The position numbers and the translations under genes were made by a program. A stretch of DNA of 64,000 nucleotides, taken from positions 4,978,501-5,042,500 of the forward strand of contig WPIO01000021.1 of assembly GCA_009760855.2 (NCBI GenBank), in the 5' to 3' direction. This document shows, one piece after another, positions 38,561 to 50,575 of this stretch. The stretch is from Cristatella mucedo (taxonomy: Eukaryota > Bryozoa > Phylactolaemata > Cristatellidae). Numbering within the stretch: position 1 is the stretch's first letter; each line of letters begins with the position of its first letter. The notes under the pieces are model-generated. The model was given only the letters and a program-made list of their open reading frames with translations, made no database searches and was not told the origin of the DNA.

Positions 38561-39140
38561 GTTCAGCAGCGACCACGATGTACACCAACGGCTAACCAGT
38601 GGCTTGGAGCTCAAACCAGCTCAAATGCCGCTGCATTTATTTCATTTCATATGCATTTATGCATTTCGGGGCCCCGAAACGTGAGCAAGATACAATTGCA
38701 GAAACCAAAACAAAAGCATTGCAGACTCTCTTCTCCTGAAACGGCCCTCTATTCCTCCCACGGAAACCTTGAAGCCTTCTCCTCGTGACTACCCGGGCGC
38801 AGAACGTGGCCCTTCAGGTGCTTGTTGGGTGATTCGCCCTTAGCGACGCAGCCTTAGTCGCGGCAGGCGTAGCCAATGCCTTTTCATGGGCAGGAAAGGC
38901 TTCTACGGCAGCGGCACGCACGCATTACACGTTGGTTTCTTGAAGAGGTTCTTTCGGACGGATCATATTTTATTAATGCGATAGTATTTTTACTGTTTTT
39001 AAAGAGGTATTTCTTCTTTTAGACAGATACGGAGAGGCTTTTTGGACTGTGCACATAGTGAGAGCAGTTTAGCAGTGTTCAACTCGGGGTTCAATCTTCT
39101 TTTCTTTTACTCATTTTTAAATACGTCTGTAGGTCTTTTA
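38561..39140. other. No recognised feature
   Basis: No gene or repeat that I can support. Confidence 0.5.
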
Positions 39141-39151
39141 CGCCTAACGCC

Positions 39152-39290
39152 GAGCTGGTTTGGTCAGTGGTTAAGGTGCTCACATCGACCAAGATCTGTG
39201 CCGAAATCGTGGGCTCGAACCCCGTGGCATATGTGGTGAAGCGCCTGAATTGAGAATGAGTTCTCTTACGGCGCTACGCAAATGAATTAT
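39152..39290 (+). repeat. SINE family 1, well preserved
   Basis: tRNA-like head with box A (TGGTCAGTGGTTAAGG) and box B (GGGCTCGAACCCC). The tail GCGCCTGAATTGAGAATGAG then TTCTCTTACGGCGCT resembles the LINE family 1 3' end. Confidence 0.85.
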
Positions 39291-39432
39291 ACCGTATTTT
39301 TTTGCGAGGATAAGTCGCACACCTTTTTCTAATTTTTTTTCAAATTTTCAATAGAAACCTTTTCCAAAAAATGTCCATAAATTTAGGATGCAACTTACAC
39401 TTGGGTGCGACATGTAATCGTAAAAATACGGT
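39291..39432. mobile_element. MITE-like element, 142 bp
   Basis: Ends ACCGTATTTTT and AAAAATACGGT are perfectly inverted, and similarity continues inward (ATAAGTCGCAC against GTGCGACAT). No coding capacity. A non-autonomous DNA transposon is the simplest reading. Confidence 0.7.
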
Positions 39433-40984
39433 CTGACTATTGGCTTCTAAATGCTCTCCGGCAATAGGATAGACGACGACGCAGCATTTCGGGAGCAGAA
39501 GGCCGAAGCTTGAGCGCTCTACGGTCCAGCTCGTTCACGGGCAAGTTGACCATCTTGGCTGAAAGCTGTTGATGGTATTGCTCTTTGGAGAGGCGATCAT
39601 TGTTGTATTTTTTAGGATAAATGGTCACTCAGCAAAACGTATTCACAAGTAATAACTCTTAAATGAGCGGACCAGAAAGCTCCAAGCAGCTGCTCCGCGG
39701 TACGTGCGGTATGCGTGCGCGTTCGTGCGTGCACGTTTTTTCGTAGGGCGGCTGGCCTGATAAACCATGCCTATGCAAATTGTGGCGTTTGGCTCGCGGT
39801 GCGTCGAGCGGAGTTGCTGCTGATTGGCAGCAGTACCGAGCTAACTGGCGGACGGCATCTTGATTGGCGCGTTCTGGTAAGTTCCGCGCCGGCTTCAGCC
39901 GTCGTACGGCGTGAGGTGGCCGGTTGTTCCCAAGCTGTATGGTGTAAATGTACTTTTTAAAGAGTCCATCCCGTTGGCGTTGTGCCTTTCGGAGTTCAAC
40001 ATGTCTCTCCGCAGGAAGCCTCCGAGTTTTGTTCTCTATGGAACTGCTGAGCAGATCGCGTAGCGACATCTGCTCAGCAGTTCGCAGGATCTGCGTGCGT
40101 CGTCACTCTTTACCTACGTTACGCGCATCTCTAAACGTGTCTAAGCGCGTCTCTGTGGGCGGAACTAAGTTTCCCATCGAATCATTCGTGTAAATGTCCT
40201 AAATAGAAGGAAAGCCGGCGTCAGTCAGGAGGAAAGTCCGCAGCGTAAACGCAGCTGATCAGGGCTTCCGACACCTTCTTCGCTGAGCTTCAGGCGGTTA
40301 AAGATCGCGCGAGCTATTTTTCTTAGAGGACGCTAAGCGCGGCTCGAAGATCGGTGCGCAGAATCGTGGTCTCATCAAGTGGCTCAATAGGTCTGCAGCG
40401 CAGCAATCGTCGCAGCCCCAGGGCTGCAGTCAAAGAGGCCGCCCGGCTGGCTGGACGGGACATGCTGTAAGTAGGCAATCCGGAAGTAGGCGTCAATCTT
40501 TCAGCAAAAGGCAGTTCGGAGCAAGTTCCGCGAAGAAGAGTGCGAGAAGAGCCCTTAGGGAGGATGAGGCCTGTAGCTATTCGACTCCCTGGATTTTACT
40601 TTTTAAAACCCGCTATATATCCAGTGAAGCGGGTGTACGAAAACCTGGCCGATTTGTCAGCCTTATTTAGATATAGCGCTATGCGAACTGTAGCGACTTT
40701 TACTCACGCTTGCTTAGAGCATACTGCCAGAATTGCATGATCGATTGCCTGCCATGCACCGCCGCCAGGCGATCGATAGTTTTTTGTTATACAGCCAAAT
40801 ATAAGTGCCAGTAGCCGCGGCTGGCTATTGACCAATTACTGTCGCTAACATTTTTGTGAATACATTAGACACGGGACTTGCGATAAATGTTTACAGAACC
40901 CCTATTTCTATTATAGCTAAAAATAAAGAATCGTTTTTACAAGGCCTCAGACATGATCCAATTGCGAGAAAGAACACGCGCTCT
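39433..40984. other. No recognised gene; one hairpin
   Basis: A perfect 16-bp inverted repeat (40041-40056 with 40068-40083, GAACTGCTGAGCAGAT around an 11-nt loop) is the only clear structure. Open frames lack domains. Confidence 0.55.
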
Positions 40985-41290
40985 TCGTATCTCTGTAACT
41001 CCACAAAAGACCACGTGGGTGTTACGCAGGAGAGTTTTGTTTAGAGCACTCACGGCCAAAGCGACTTTTGGTACTCATTCGGTAGCCAACAGACTTCCTC
41101 TCACGCAAAAAGAGAAAGAAGGTGAGAAGCATAGCAGAGTCAGGAGAGAGCAGTTGATGTCGTGAGTAGCATCGAAGTAGGGACGGCTGGAAAGGATTCG
41201 CCACCGTCGGCAGCAGGTGAGCAGTTCTCGTTGCGTAAGAATCGTGGAAATGAAATCCACAGTCTGGGACCTGGCAACTTACTCAATATG
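40985..41290 (-). mobile_element. LINE family 2, 3' end
   Basis: Reads GTAACTCCACAAAAGACCAC, then CATTCGGTAGCCAACAGACT and AAATCCACAGTCTGGGACCT, as in the other copies. Confidence 0.82.
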
Positions 41291-41641
41291 CAAGCGAGCA
41301 ACCTTGGGGGGGGGGCTGGTCGACAGTTCGTCAAACTCCGCTCTGATACCGCTGCAGCTCTTACTTTGCCTCTTGGATGACTTGTCACATAGTTTGACAA
41401 CCGCACGGTCCCAATTCCTGCTAAAAGCGGACGTAGACGCAGCTGTCAGACTCGGCCGCTCGCTGTCGCGGCCCCGAAGTGAGCCGTCTCGGCGGTCAGT
41501 GAGGCGTGCTGCGCTCCACCTACCGGATCTCCGCTGCGAGCGGCGTGAGACGACGCTTGTTTACTCAAGCCAGTAGCGGTGCTTCTGGGCCCCCGTCGTG
41601 CCGCGCCTGTGCTATCGCGGCGGCCGCGGGTAGGCGACGCC

Positions 41642-43760
41642 ATGGAGTTTGACCTTTTCGACGCCTTCCTTCTCGACGCCGACTTCGCTCTTCTGGAGAC
41701 GGCTTTCTCTGCAGCGGCCGCCGCTCCCGACTCGCCCCACCCAGCGGCGTCGGCGCTCGCTCAGACGCCGCCGCCACCGCCGCCACCGCCGCCACCGCCG
41801 TCTTCCACCTTGAGTCAGCAGCCGCCTGCTCGGCAGCAGCAGCTGTCGCGTTCTTCGCCTCGTCGGAGCGACTCGGACGCCGAGTCGGACTCGGATGCCG
41901 GCGTCGGAGGCGCGTCGGACGACGCGCCGTCGGGCGGCGCGCGCAGCAAGCCGCCCAAGGCTCCCTACTTGCCGCCGTGCCGAGTTTGCAGCGGCCCGGC
42001 GTCCGGATTCCACTACGGTAGGCTGGGCAGCCGCTGCGCGGGCGACGCGTGCGCGCGGCCCACCCGAAAACTAGTTGTTGTCATGCGTTAGCGAAGTTAG
42101 CGCAGGCGTTAGGCAGGCCTGCTCTCGGAAGTAGCTCGAATTTTGAGGGAGGGCTGTGCCGAACCCTGACCTCGGATCGCTATTGCAGCGGTAGGGTGAT
42201 AGACGAATACGTGCTGGTAGTTAGACTGACAGAACGACAGACAGACCGATAGATCAAATGACCGACAGACAGACCGACAGAGAGACAGACCGACAAACAG
42301 ACCGAGAGACAGACAGACGGAGAGAGCTTCCACTGCACACTCCCTTGCCGAGCAAACCTCTCGTTGTCTCTCCTGGTCCGCTCGTGCTAGATGAGGAAAC
42401 TTGGAATCGACCATGCCCGTGTAGGGAATTTAGCTATTAGTGTGGGGCTGGCTTAAATCGCTCGCTCAACTGCAACTGGCAAAGCAGTTGGAATGAACTG
42501 GTGACGGCTTCCGCTCCCGCTGCTCAAGCAGGTTCGCTTTCAAGCCGGGGATGGCCTCCGAGATGCAGGTCTCACACAAAATCAGGTCCACCCGATCCCT
42601 AATGTGACACATCCTCCACCTGACACCACGAGGTGAACCGTGAGGTCCACCATGAGGTCCACCACTAGGTCCAACACAATGCTCGAATTAGTCAGATTAT
42701 TGGTTTATCCAGCAATGTTCGAATCAGTACCCGGATGTTAACCTGATTGGTCCAACATTGAACTTGCTGAGGCTGATAGCAATTAGGGCTGATGGGGCTT
42801 GCCGGGCGAAAGACTTCCAAATAACCACTCTCGGGTCGGTTCGAGCCATTGGTAGGGTCTACTGAAGGAGCCCTTTCGGTTGGGCCACGCGGATTTTGCT
42901 CTTGACAGTAAAGGAGGGTCTCTATGCTGGCTGCAGCTCAGGTGGCCAACAGCAGACATGATTTCTACCTTTCGCTGTGCAAAGTTGGCCTGCATCCTGC
43001 GGGCGAGTCACAGTCTAGTGATGTCATACGCGATTCATAACCGAAGCAAATTAATGAGCGATGAAAGAGATTAGTCCGAAGCAAATGCCGTGAAAGAAAC
43101 CAGTCGCGCGGCCTATCCTGTGGCGGTTCTTGCTAGCTGGATGGGCTGAATCGTGGCGTCGAGTGAGCGTCGTCGCAAAGCTCGTTGAACGAGGCTCACG
43201 CACCTACCACGATACTTGGCAGCGAGTGCAGCCGAGTGCTGGCGGCATCGACGCTACTCTTCGTTGCCCTCAGGCTCAGCAATCTATTTCGACTCCCGAC
43301 TTTGCAAAATGTTGTGTGCACACCCGCCGAGGCCTTGCGACACCGTTCGCTGCAGTGCTGCCGAACGTTACCCGGCGGCAGCCGCTACCGAGCAGTTCTT
43401 CGATTTCGTACGCAGGTGTCAACACTTGCGAAGCGTGTAAGGGGTTCTTCCGCCGAAGTCTTCAGCGCTGCTCGCCTTACAAATGCACCAAGGACTGCAA
43501 GTGTGCTGTCTCTCGCGTGAGCCGCCGGACGTGCTCTGCCTGCCGCTTTCAGCGCTGCCTCGCCGTTGGAATGACGAAAGAAGGTGAGGCTAGGGCGCCG
43601 GTGCAGCTGCAGCCTCTCGCTAGGCCACGTGGCCAAGAGCTGCGATCACCTGGCCACGATCAAGAGCCGTTCGTCCAACTGGAATGGCTTCTTTACAAGG
43701 GTTTGCTGCATGTACGGATGCTTTGAAGGGCCAGCCAAATGAGCGGCCTTTTCATATCTC

Positions 43761-43796
<36 letters not shown>

Positions 43797-46700
43797 GAGA
43801 GAGAGCGAGGAGAGAGAGAGAGGAGAGAGAGAGAAGAGAGAGAGAAAGAGAGAATGCTCGATTCACGACTGAATGGTAAGCCACCTCTCGAGTTTGTTCT
43901 AAAATGAACGATAACACTTCGAAGCAATTTTCTTCAGGTGCCCAACGCAACGGTAATGGTAGTTCCTCATCCGGTAAATTCGAATTGTGTCTGCTGTCCG
44001 TTTTAGTCTGGGCCTCGCCGTGAGATTTTCCATGTCTTAGCTAGCCCGAAACCGAAAGCAAAAGGTCCGAAGAGGCTTCGATCCCTCGCTAAGCTATTGA
44101 AAAAGCGAGTCGGCCTACGCCATGCCTTCAGGTCCATCCAGGGGTCAGCTTGGGTCAGCTGGGCCTCTTCCACTTGCATGCCCAAGCTAGCAATGTCTTC
44201 TGGGTGAAACTAGCCAAATGTGGATACCACCGTACGTGTTAAGAGGTGTTGTGCTCACCGGCTTTGATGCAAGTTCTGGTATGAAAGCTCTGAAAATGTT
44301 GGCGATTCGTGATCGGAGTATTTATTCCGGGTACGTATTTGTACATGTCACCAGCATGCAGGTAACGGTTTTTCTGGATGACCCTACCATTTTGTTTTAG
44401 AGGGGTTACCATATTTAATAAAGAGGGCCAGGCGTTTCAGCTGGGGCATTCACGGTGGTGCACACACAGCTCAGGGGCCTGTCCCCGAAGCAGCAAGCAG
44501 ATTCTAAACTTGAGCAAAAAAGCATTCTGAGATGAGCAATCTTTGAGTGCTTGACTTCAGTCTTGGTTTCGGTTCGAGGGAAGACGGCGGGACTTTTTGT
44601 GGCCGGTTTCTGGCGATGGGCAGGAGGCTCATACCGAGAGACGTGAGGTGACGGGTTGAGATTGGAACCGAATAGGGGGCAAAACGGCTATGCCCAGAGA
44701 GCTTGCACTGAACGGCTTCAGCGGTGAGCTGGCTTGCCTTTGATTTCGGTACAGCCCACGGGGCCAGACTGCTCGACAGCAGTGCAGCTTCGCAAATTGG
44801 CCGCCTTGATGCTTTGTAGGCGACATTCTGACATGTACCGCCAGCAGTCCTAACCACGGTGCCACCAGCAGAGGGGCCTGCGTCACAGCCACGTTTCGTA
44901 CCTGTCTGTGAGTGGTGCCACTTTGTGGTCTGCAAATACTTCTCTTCTTCTATTGGCTCATACTTCTAGTCTCGAAGGGGGCCCGACTGCCAGGCCACAC
45001 TATTTGCACGACCTGGTAATTGGAGTAGGCAGAGGCAGGAGTACAGGATGGAGCACAAAGGAGCCAGGGATCAGCTGAAAGAACCACATCCATCCTTCGT
45101 CAAACGTCTCGGCGTGGTTTATCGCATAGGCAAGACCAAGCAACCTGTCTTGTCTGACCTCGTCCTTGCCTGACATGTTGCGTCGATCACTGCAGCAGCA
45201 GCAGCAGCAGCAGCAGCTGCTGCTGCTGCTGCTGCTCCCTTGCTGCCTGGCAGCAAGCAGGTGATTGGACCCGGCCACCTGCTTCGGGGCTATGGGCTGC
45301 TGTCTTTGCAAATGCCAAGCGTTGTAGCCACTCTATTTTTTTATTATCGTAGGCATGACATATGAGGCTTCCTGGTAAATATTTTGGATATAAATTAGTC
45401 AATTGCAGTTTGAAAAAGCATGTGTACTTCATTTGTATAGCGCACTAAGTGACCGCTCAAATTCGGCTCTGCCAGCGTATGTCCTGTTGAATTTTCCCAA
45501 CAATTCAAGTGTCATGTTCCAAAGTGACCTTTCATTAGACTATCACATCAGCTCAACAGTCAAGTCTGCCTACTTTCAGCTACATAATATTGCTAAAATT
45601 CGGGCTTGTACGGACAAGGATACCACATCTAAATTAGTTCATGCATTTGTGACATCCCGTCTTGACTTTTGTAACTCACTGCTCGCTGGCCTACCGGCCT
45701 GTGCACTCAGGTGCTAACAGCTGGTGCAAAACTCTGCAGCTAGGCTTGTTTGTTATGAGCGTTGCAGTTGCCACATCACACCACTTCTTGCCGACCTCGC
45801 TGCCTCCCAGTCAGGAAATGCATCGACTTTAAGGTTATGTCACTCACTTTTAGTTCCCTTCATTATTTGGCTCCAGCCTACCTATCAGATCTACTGCCCC
45901 ACCAGGCTAAGTGCAGGTCACTGCCTAACCATGTTATTCTTGTTATTTATAGAGTACGCACCACTAATCATTCGATCGTGCTTCCTTTGCAGCAAATGTA
46001 AAGTGCCTACAAAGAAATCGAGTTCTCTGAGAGTGCTATATCAAACGCATTATTATTTTTATTATTATAACTCGATTTTTCTTCATGTGCTTTACATGTG
46101 CCGAAGGGTTCGAGCCGGTGACTTAATCGTTAAATGCAAGCACCGTACACCTGCACCAAAGCAAGGCATCAAGAAAGTCACTCGTAATGTTAAAATGCAA
46201 CATTGCTTTCGGTGTTGGAAGGTCCATTTCCCTTGCGACGACCAACTGGCCTTTAACTAGCTTCCACGCTCATGTAGACAATAATGTAATAAGGTAAAAT
46301 AATAATAATAAGGTAAAAGATCGATAGGCTCCTCTAGTCACGTTTGTAGCGGTTCAGTCTCAGTCGCGCTGTTCTTTGCTTTACTGTCACTGAGCAGGCT
46401 GCAGTCTCTTATCTTTTCTAGCCATGAAAACCGGTCGCTATTCCCATGCCAAGCGTACCCAGGACACGCTGGAGGTCAAGCGACTGCATAGTGAACAGAC
46501 CGAAAGCTGCTGGCATGGCCGTGCCGCCTGGCCTGCTTCTGTTGTGCCGGATCGCCAACCAGACATCGATCAAGGGCTTCATGGTGACAGCCTCGAAGTG
46601 GATGCATCGACTCAGGCACTAATCCAGTGCCTCAAATCTGCCTTCGAGCAGTCCTTTGGGCAGACGTCTGTGATGTACAAGGAGCCAGCCAAGATTGAGG

Positions 46701-47524
46701 CGCTCATTCGGGATACGCTGCTTCGGTACGGTGCAGAAAGCGTCGACTACCTGATGTTTGGCGATCCTAGCGAGAGGACACGCTTGCTGGAGATTAGAGA
46801 CGAAGCCTGCCACACTCTGCAAGTGCCGATGTCGAGTTTCGATGCTTCATCATGCGAAGGCTTTCCGTCCGGTGTGCGCACGACTTCGATGATGAAATTC
46901 TACATCGAGGAATTGGAGATCATCATCAGATCCATCGTCAGCTTCGCCAAGTGCATACCCGGATATACGAGCCTCAAAATGCACGACCAGGTCACGCTTA
47001 TCAAAGCTAGCCGCACCGAGGTGATCCACCTGATCAAGTACAAGCACATGGACCGGAAGCTGTCGTGCATTGTCAACTACGATCTCACCAAGGAAGTTGT
47101 CACCTTGATGCCACTGTCAGTGTGGCACCGCATTTGGCAGGACGACGAGTTCTACCGGCAGTGCTGGGGTAATGCCATGCGGCTGCAGCAGCTCGACCTG
47201 AGCGTGTCCGAAGTCGCGCTGCTTGCTGCCATCGTGCTGATGTCGCCCGATCGCGAGCATCTGCTCGAGCCCGAGCGAGTGCATGCCATCCAGGAGACCC
47301 TGGTTGCCGCACTGCGCTGCAGCATCGCAGTACGGCGTAGCCGTGGCAACTTACCGGACGCCAACCGCTTCCTAGCCAGGCTGCTGCTGCAGCTGCCACT
47401 GCTGCGCACACACAGCCACCAGAGCCAGCTGCTGGCTCAGAAGGTGCAGCAGCGCTACCCGTTTGGCGTGCCTCCACTAGTGCAGGAGTGCCTGGCCGTG
47501 CAGCAGCCCGAAGTTCGATGCTGA
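41642..47524 (+). CDS. Nuclear receptor A, NR1-like (three coding exons)
   Basis: Ligand-regulated transcription factor; acts in the nucleus. Coding exons 41642-42017, 43416-43583 and 46422-47524, both introns phase 1 with GT-AG ends; 548 aa. Residues 1-112: MEFDLFDAFLLDADF, then Pro-rich and acidic Ser text. Residues 113-181: two C4 zinc fingers, CRVCSGPASGFHYG, P-box CEACKG, and C-x5-C-x9-C-x2-C in finger 2. Then [18 protein letters not shown] (C-terminal extension) and the ligand-binding domain with signature FAKCIPGYTSLKMHDQVTLI (about 350-375) and an AF-2-like end PPLVQECL. Finger 1 lacks the usual Gly-Asp after the second Cys. Tandem paralogue of receptor B. Subfamily not certain. Confidence 0.92.
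42225..42325. repeat. (GACA)-type tandem repeat in receptor A intron 1
   Basis: GACAGACC units with variants. The rest of intron 1 (42330-43415) shows nothing recognised besides short GAGGTCCACC repeats near 42630-42670. Confidence 0.85.
43761..43853. repeat. (GA)n tract in receptor A intron 2
   Basis: GAGAGA with interruptions (GAGGAGAGA). The intron from here to 45190 contains no recognised gene. Confidence 0.9.
45191..45237. repeat. (CAG)n(CTG)n inverted trinucleotide repeat
   Basis: About eight CAG units run directly into about eight CTG units, giving an almost perfect palindrome in intron 2 of receptor A. Confidence 0.9.
45455..46067 (+). mobile_element. LINE family 1, truncated and internally deleted
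   Basis: Reads [20 protein letters not shown] and the later [16 protein letters not shown] text, skips most of the C-terminus, and ends with the family tail and (ATT)n. Lies in intron 2 of receptor A. A worn SINE follows to about 46150. Confidence 0.85.
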
Positions 47525-48050
47525 GACGGCAGCAGTCTGACCCTAACGAGACTGTGCCACCTTCCAGTTCAGTCACCAGATACCCGAATATCATTTGAGT
47601 ACCTGATGACTACCATAGATACGATATGATACATACTGTGATACATGCGATATGATACGTACGAATGACGCATACTTCTTTGTTTTTTGTGGTCTCACAT
47701 TGTAAAGTGCATGTAGCTTTAAAAGCATAGCAAATTAAATGTGCTTCATGTTGGAGAAAAGTTTCGATATTTTGATGGCTTCTTGACAATATCAGAAGCT
47801 GCGGCCTATTGTGGCATCCATTTTTCTAAAATATTTTCTTAGACTGCCAAATGCAGAGTGCAGAAATGTGGCTGTGCCTGAAGTGCTGGATTATGAGGTC
47901 TTTTCGCACCATCGGAGACCAGTCATTCATATCGCCACCTGTGACTTGGACCACGGTTTTAAGTTCTCTACAAAAAATCTCTGAAAAAATTGTGTACATT
48001 CGTGCCTCCATAAAGCCCCTCAGACTAAAGCAATTGCTGAGTCGCAACCG
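47525..48050. other. Receptor A 3' flank
   Basis: Likely 3' untranslated region and spacer; no clear AATAAA close to the stop. No other feature seen. Confidence 0.4.
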
Positions 48051-48054
48051 TGAC

Positions 48055-49475
48055 CTTCCTTAAAAGATTTTCCGAGGTTTCTGTAGTAAGTGATGTGGCT
48101 ACCTTATTAATGTCTAGTAAGAAGGGCTCGTCTCCTCAAGACCATCTACAATCATCTCTGTGGTCTTCCCTGGCAGACCGACTTAGCCCAGCCATAACCA
48201 AATTTGTGAATGCTTCTTTAGAAAAAAAGAGGATTGTGCCTAAGTCCTTCAAATCGGCAATCGTTAGACGATAATTAAAAAGCCTTGCAAACTTCCTTCC
48301 TTGCAAACTATCGCCCAGTTTTCTTTCTTCCTTTTTTCAAAGATTCTTGAAAGAGCTGTCGCCAAGAAGCTGGTAGCACACGTTGAAAAGAATGAAATGT
48401 CAGAAAAAAATTCAATCGGGGTTCAAGCGACAGCACTCTACTAAAACTGCTCTCCTCCATGTTAATAATGACATCGTATGCAGCAATGAGGACGGGAATG
48501 TCACTGCTCTAGCTCTGCTAGATCTATCAGCTGTCTTCGACACCATTGATCACGACGTCCTACTTGAACGATTGAGAACAACGATCGGTTTGGTGGAGGA
48601 GGCACTAGTGCGGTTTAAATCGTACTCGTCTGATCGTGTTCAATCCGTGTCGTATGGGGTCAGGTCTCATCCATTCGACCAGTCACCTGTATAGTCTCTC
48701 AAAGGTCTGTCATCGGTCCATTGCTGTTCTCCATGTATACTCAACCTCTGGGAAAGTGATTAAGGTCATGTAGTAGGATATCACTTTTGCTGAAATTTAA
48801 CTAGCTCTTTAGTTCTGTCTCGGCTTGATTATTGTAATTCCCTTTTGGCTGGGCTGCCAAAGAAAGCTATTATGCCACTACAGCTGACTATGAATATGGC
48901 TGCAAGGCTGGTCTTCAAGTCCCAGCGGTTTGAGCACGTGTCACCTCTGCTGAAAGAGCTAGGATGGTTGCCGGTTGAGCAAAGGATACAGAGCAAAGTT
49001 CTTACGCTGACCCACAAGGCCCACCACGGCTTAGCTCCTTCGTACCTAGCTGAACTGCTGCATCAGTTTCAGCCTGTTCGCGCCCTCAGGTTCTGTGTGG
49101 ACAATAAATTAGCTGTCCCATTCCTCTGCTTAAAGACAGTTGGCGACAGAAGCTTTAGCTCTGCAGGTCCTAGACTAGAACTCGCTTCCACAATTCTTAC
49201 GCAACGACATCTACTCTCCAACTGCCGACTATGGCACATCTTTTTCAGCGGTCCTGAACTGCTACTTCTATGCTACTCACTACCTCAACTCTCTCCTGAC
49301 TCTGCTATGCTTCCCACTTTCTCTTTGTTGCGTGAGACGAAGTCTGTTGGCTACCGAATGCGTACCGAAAGCCGCTTAGGCTGTGAGTGCGCTATACAAA
49401 ACTCTCCTGCGTAACACCCACATGGTCTTTATGACTTTGTGGAGTTACTGACGGAGATACATTACATTACATGAT
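48055..49475 (+). mobile_element. LINE family 2, most complete copy, decayed
   Basis: RT fragments in changing frames: FVNASLEKKRIVPKSFKSAI (N-terminal RT), QSGFKRQHSTKTALLHVNND, LALLDLSAVFDTIDHDVLLE (catalytic region A), then MAARLVFKSQRFEHVSPLLK and KTVGDRSFSSAGPRLELAST. Ends with GTTACTGACGGAGATACATT. The YADD box is lost in a gap near 48700. Same broad group as family 1 but a different 3' end. Confidence 0.85.
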
Positions 49476-49830
49476 ACTCAGCTGTATTTGTCATTTAAAC
49501 CGTCGGAATCTACTGCAGAAGCTGATAAACTGGAGGCTTGCCTTGCCGACATTCGATCCTAAATGTCGGAAAGTTTCTTGAAACTAAACGACAACAAAAC
49601 TAACCTGCTGCTCACAGGACACCCTAAGCGTGTGGCTGGATTTAGAAGGCTGTGCTCTTCTAATAGGTGTTTTGCCGGTGATGTGCAATCGGAATTTAGG
49701 TGTCGTTTTCGATAACTGCATAAATTTTAAAAGCTTTCAAAAGACTGCTTCTACAGCTAGCCATCAAATCCGATCCCTTTCCAGCAGTCCTGGGCTGCCA
49801 CTGTTGTGTGAGCCTGTGGCTTCTGCTGTA
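49470..49830 (+). mobile_element. LINE-type RT fragment
   Basis: Reads DTQLYLSFKPSESTAEADKL and SESFLKLNDNKTNLLLTGHP, the segment following the YADD box. Continues until about 49830 with frame breaks. Confidence 0.75.
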
Positions 49831-49857
49831 ACTAGCAAATCGCCTGACACTAATATA

Positions 49858-49997
49858 TATAATTCATTTATATAGCGCCCCAAGAGAACTTAATCTCTAT
49901 TCAGGCGCTTCACATATGCCTCGGGGCTCGAGCTCACGACCTCAGTCAGACCTTGGTCGGGGCGAGCACCTTAACCGCTAGACCAAACCAGCTCGGC
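49858..49997 (-). repeat. SINE family 1
   Basis: Full unit on the minus strand: head ending in GCCGAGCTGG, box B region GAGCTCGAGCCCC, tail AGAGATTAAGTTCTCTTGGG. Confidence 0.88.
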
Positions 49998-50004
49998 AAA
50001 ATAT

Positions 50005-50140
50005 AATTCATTTGTATAGCGCCCAAGAGAACTTAATAACTATTCAGGTGCTTTACATATGCCTCGGGGCTCGTGCCCACGACCTCAGCTAGGCCTTGGT
50101 CGGGGCGAGCACCTTAACCACTGGATCAAACCAGCTCGGC
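50005..50140 (-). repeat. SINE family 1, second copy in tandem
   Basis: Same orientation and parts as the copy at 49858, separated by only a few bases. Confidence 0.88.
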
Positions 50141-50349
50141 GCACTTGCCTCACCTGTGGCCAGTAGTTAAGCCATTGAAGCAGTGCAGCGTCGGGCCACT
50201 AATGCAGATTATATTTCGTGTCATCTGCTGCGATTGATCGAGCTCTCATACATGTGCCCGTTGAGAGAAATAAAGCAGAGTCTCGTTTACTGCGAGCGTG
50301 CTCCCGCTGTGTCTCCGTGAGACTCCCACAAGAACAGCCGCCGCTGGAG

Positions 50350-50575
50350 ACACCGTCACACAACACTACTTCCATGCTACTCACTACCTCAACTGCTTTC
50401 CTGACTCTGCTATGCTTCCCACTTTCTCATTGTGGCGTGAGATAAAGTCTGTTGGCTACCGAATGGGTACCGAAAGCCGCTGAGGCTGTGAGTGTGCTAT
50501 AAAAAAAACTCTCCGGCATAGCAGCCACATAGTCTTTGCGGCTTTGTGGAGTTACTGACGGAGATATATTACATT
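50350..50575 (+). mobile_element. LINE family 2, 3' end
   Basis: CTACTCACTACCTCAACTGC through GTTACTGACGGAGATATATT matches 49260-49470. Confidence 0.82.

Noticed and set aside
47100-47594. Minus-strand open frame opposite receptor A exon 3
   Set aside because: Shadow of the ligand-binding domain in a GC-rich exon.
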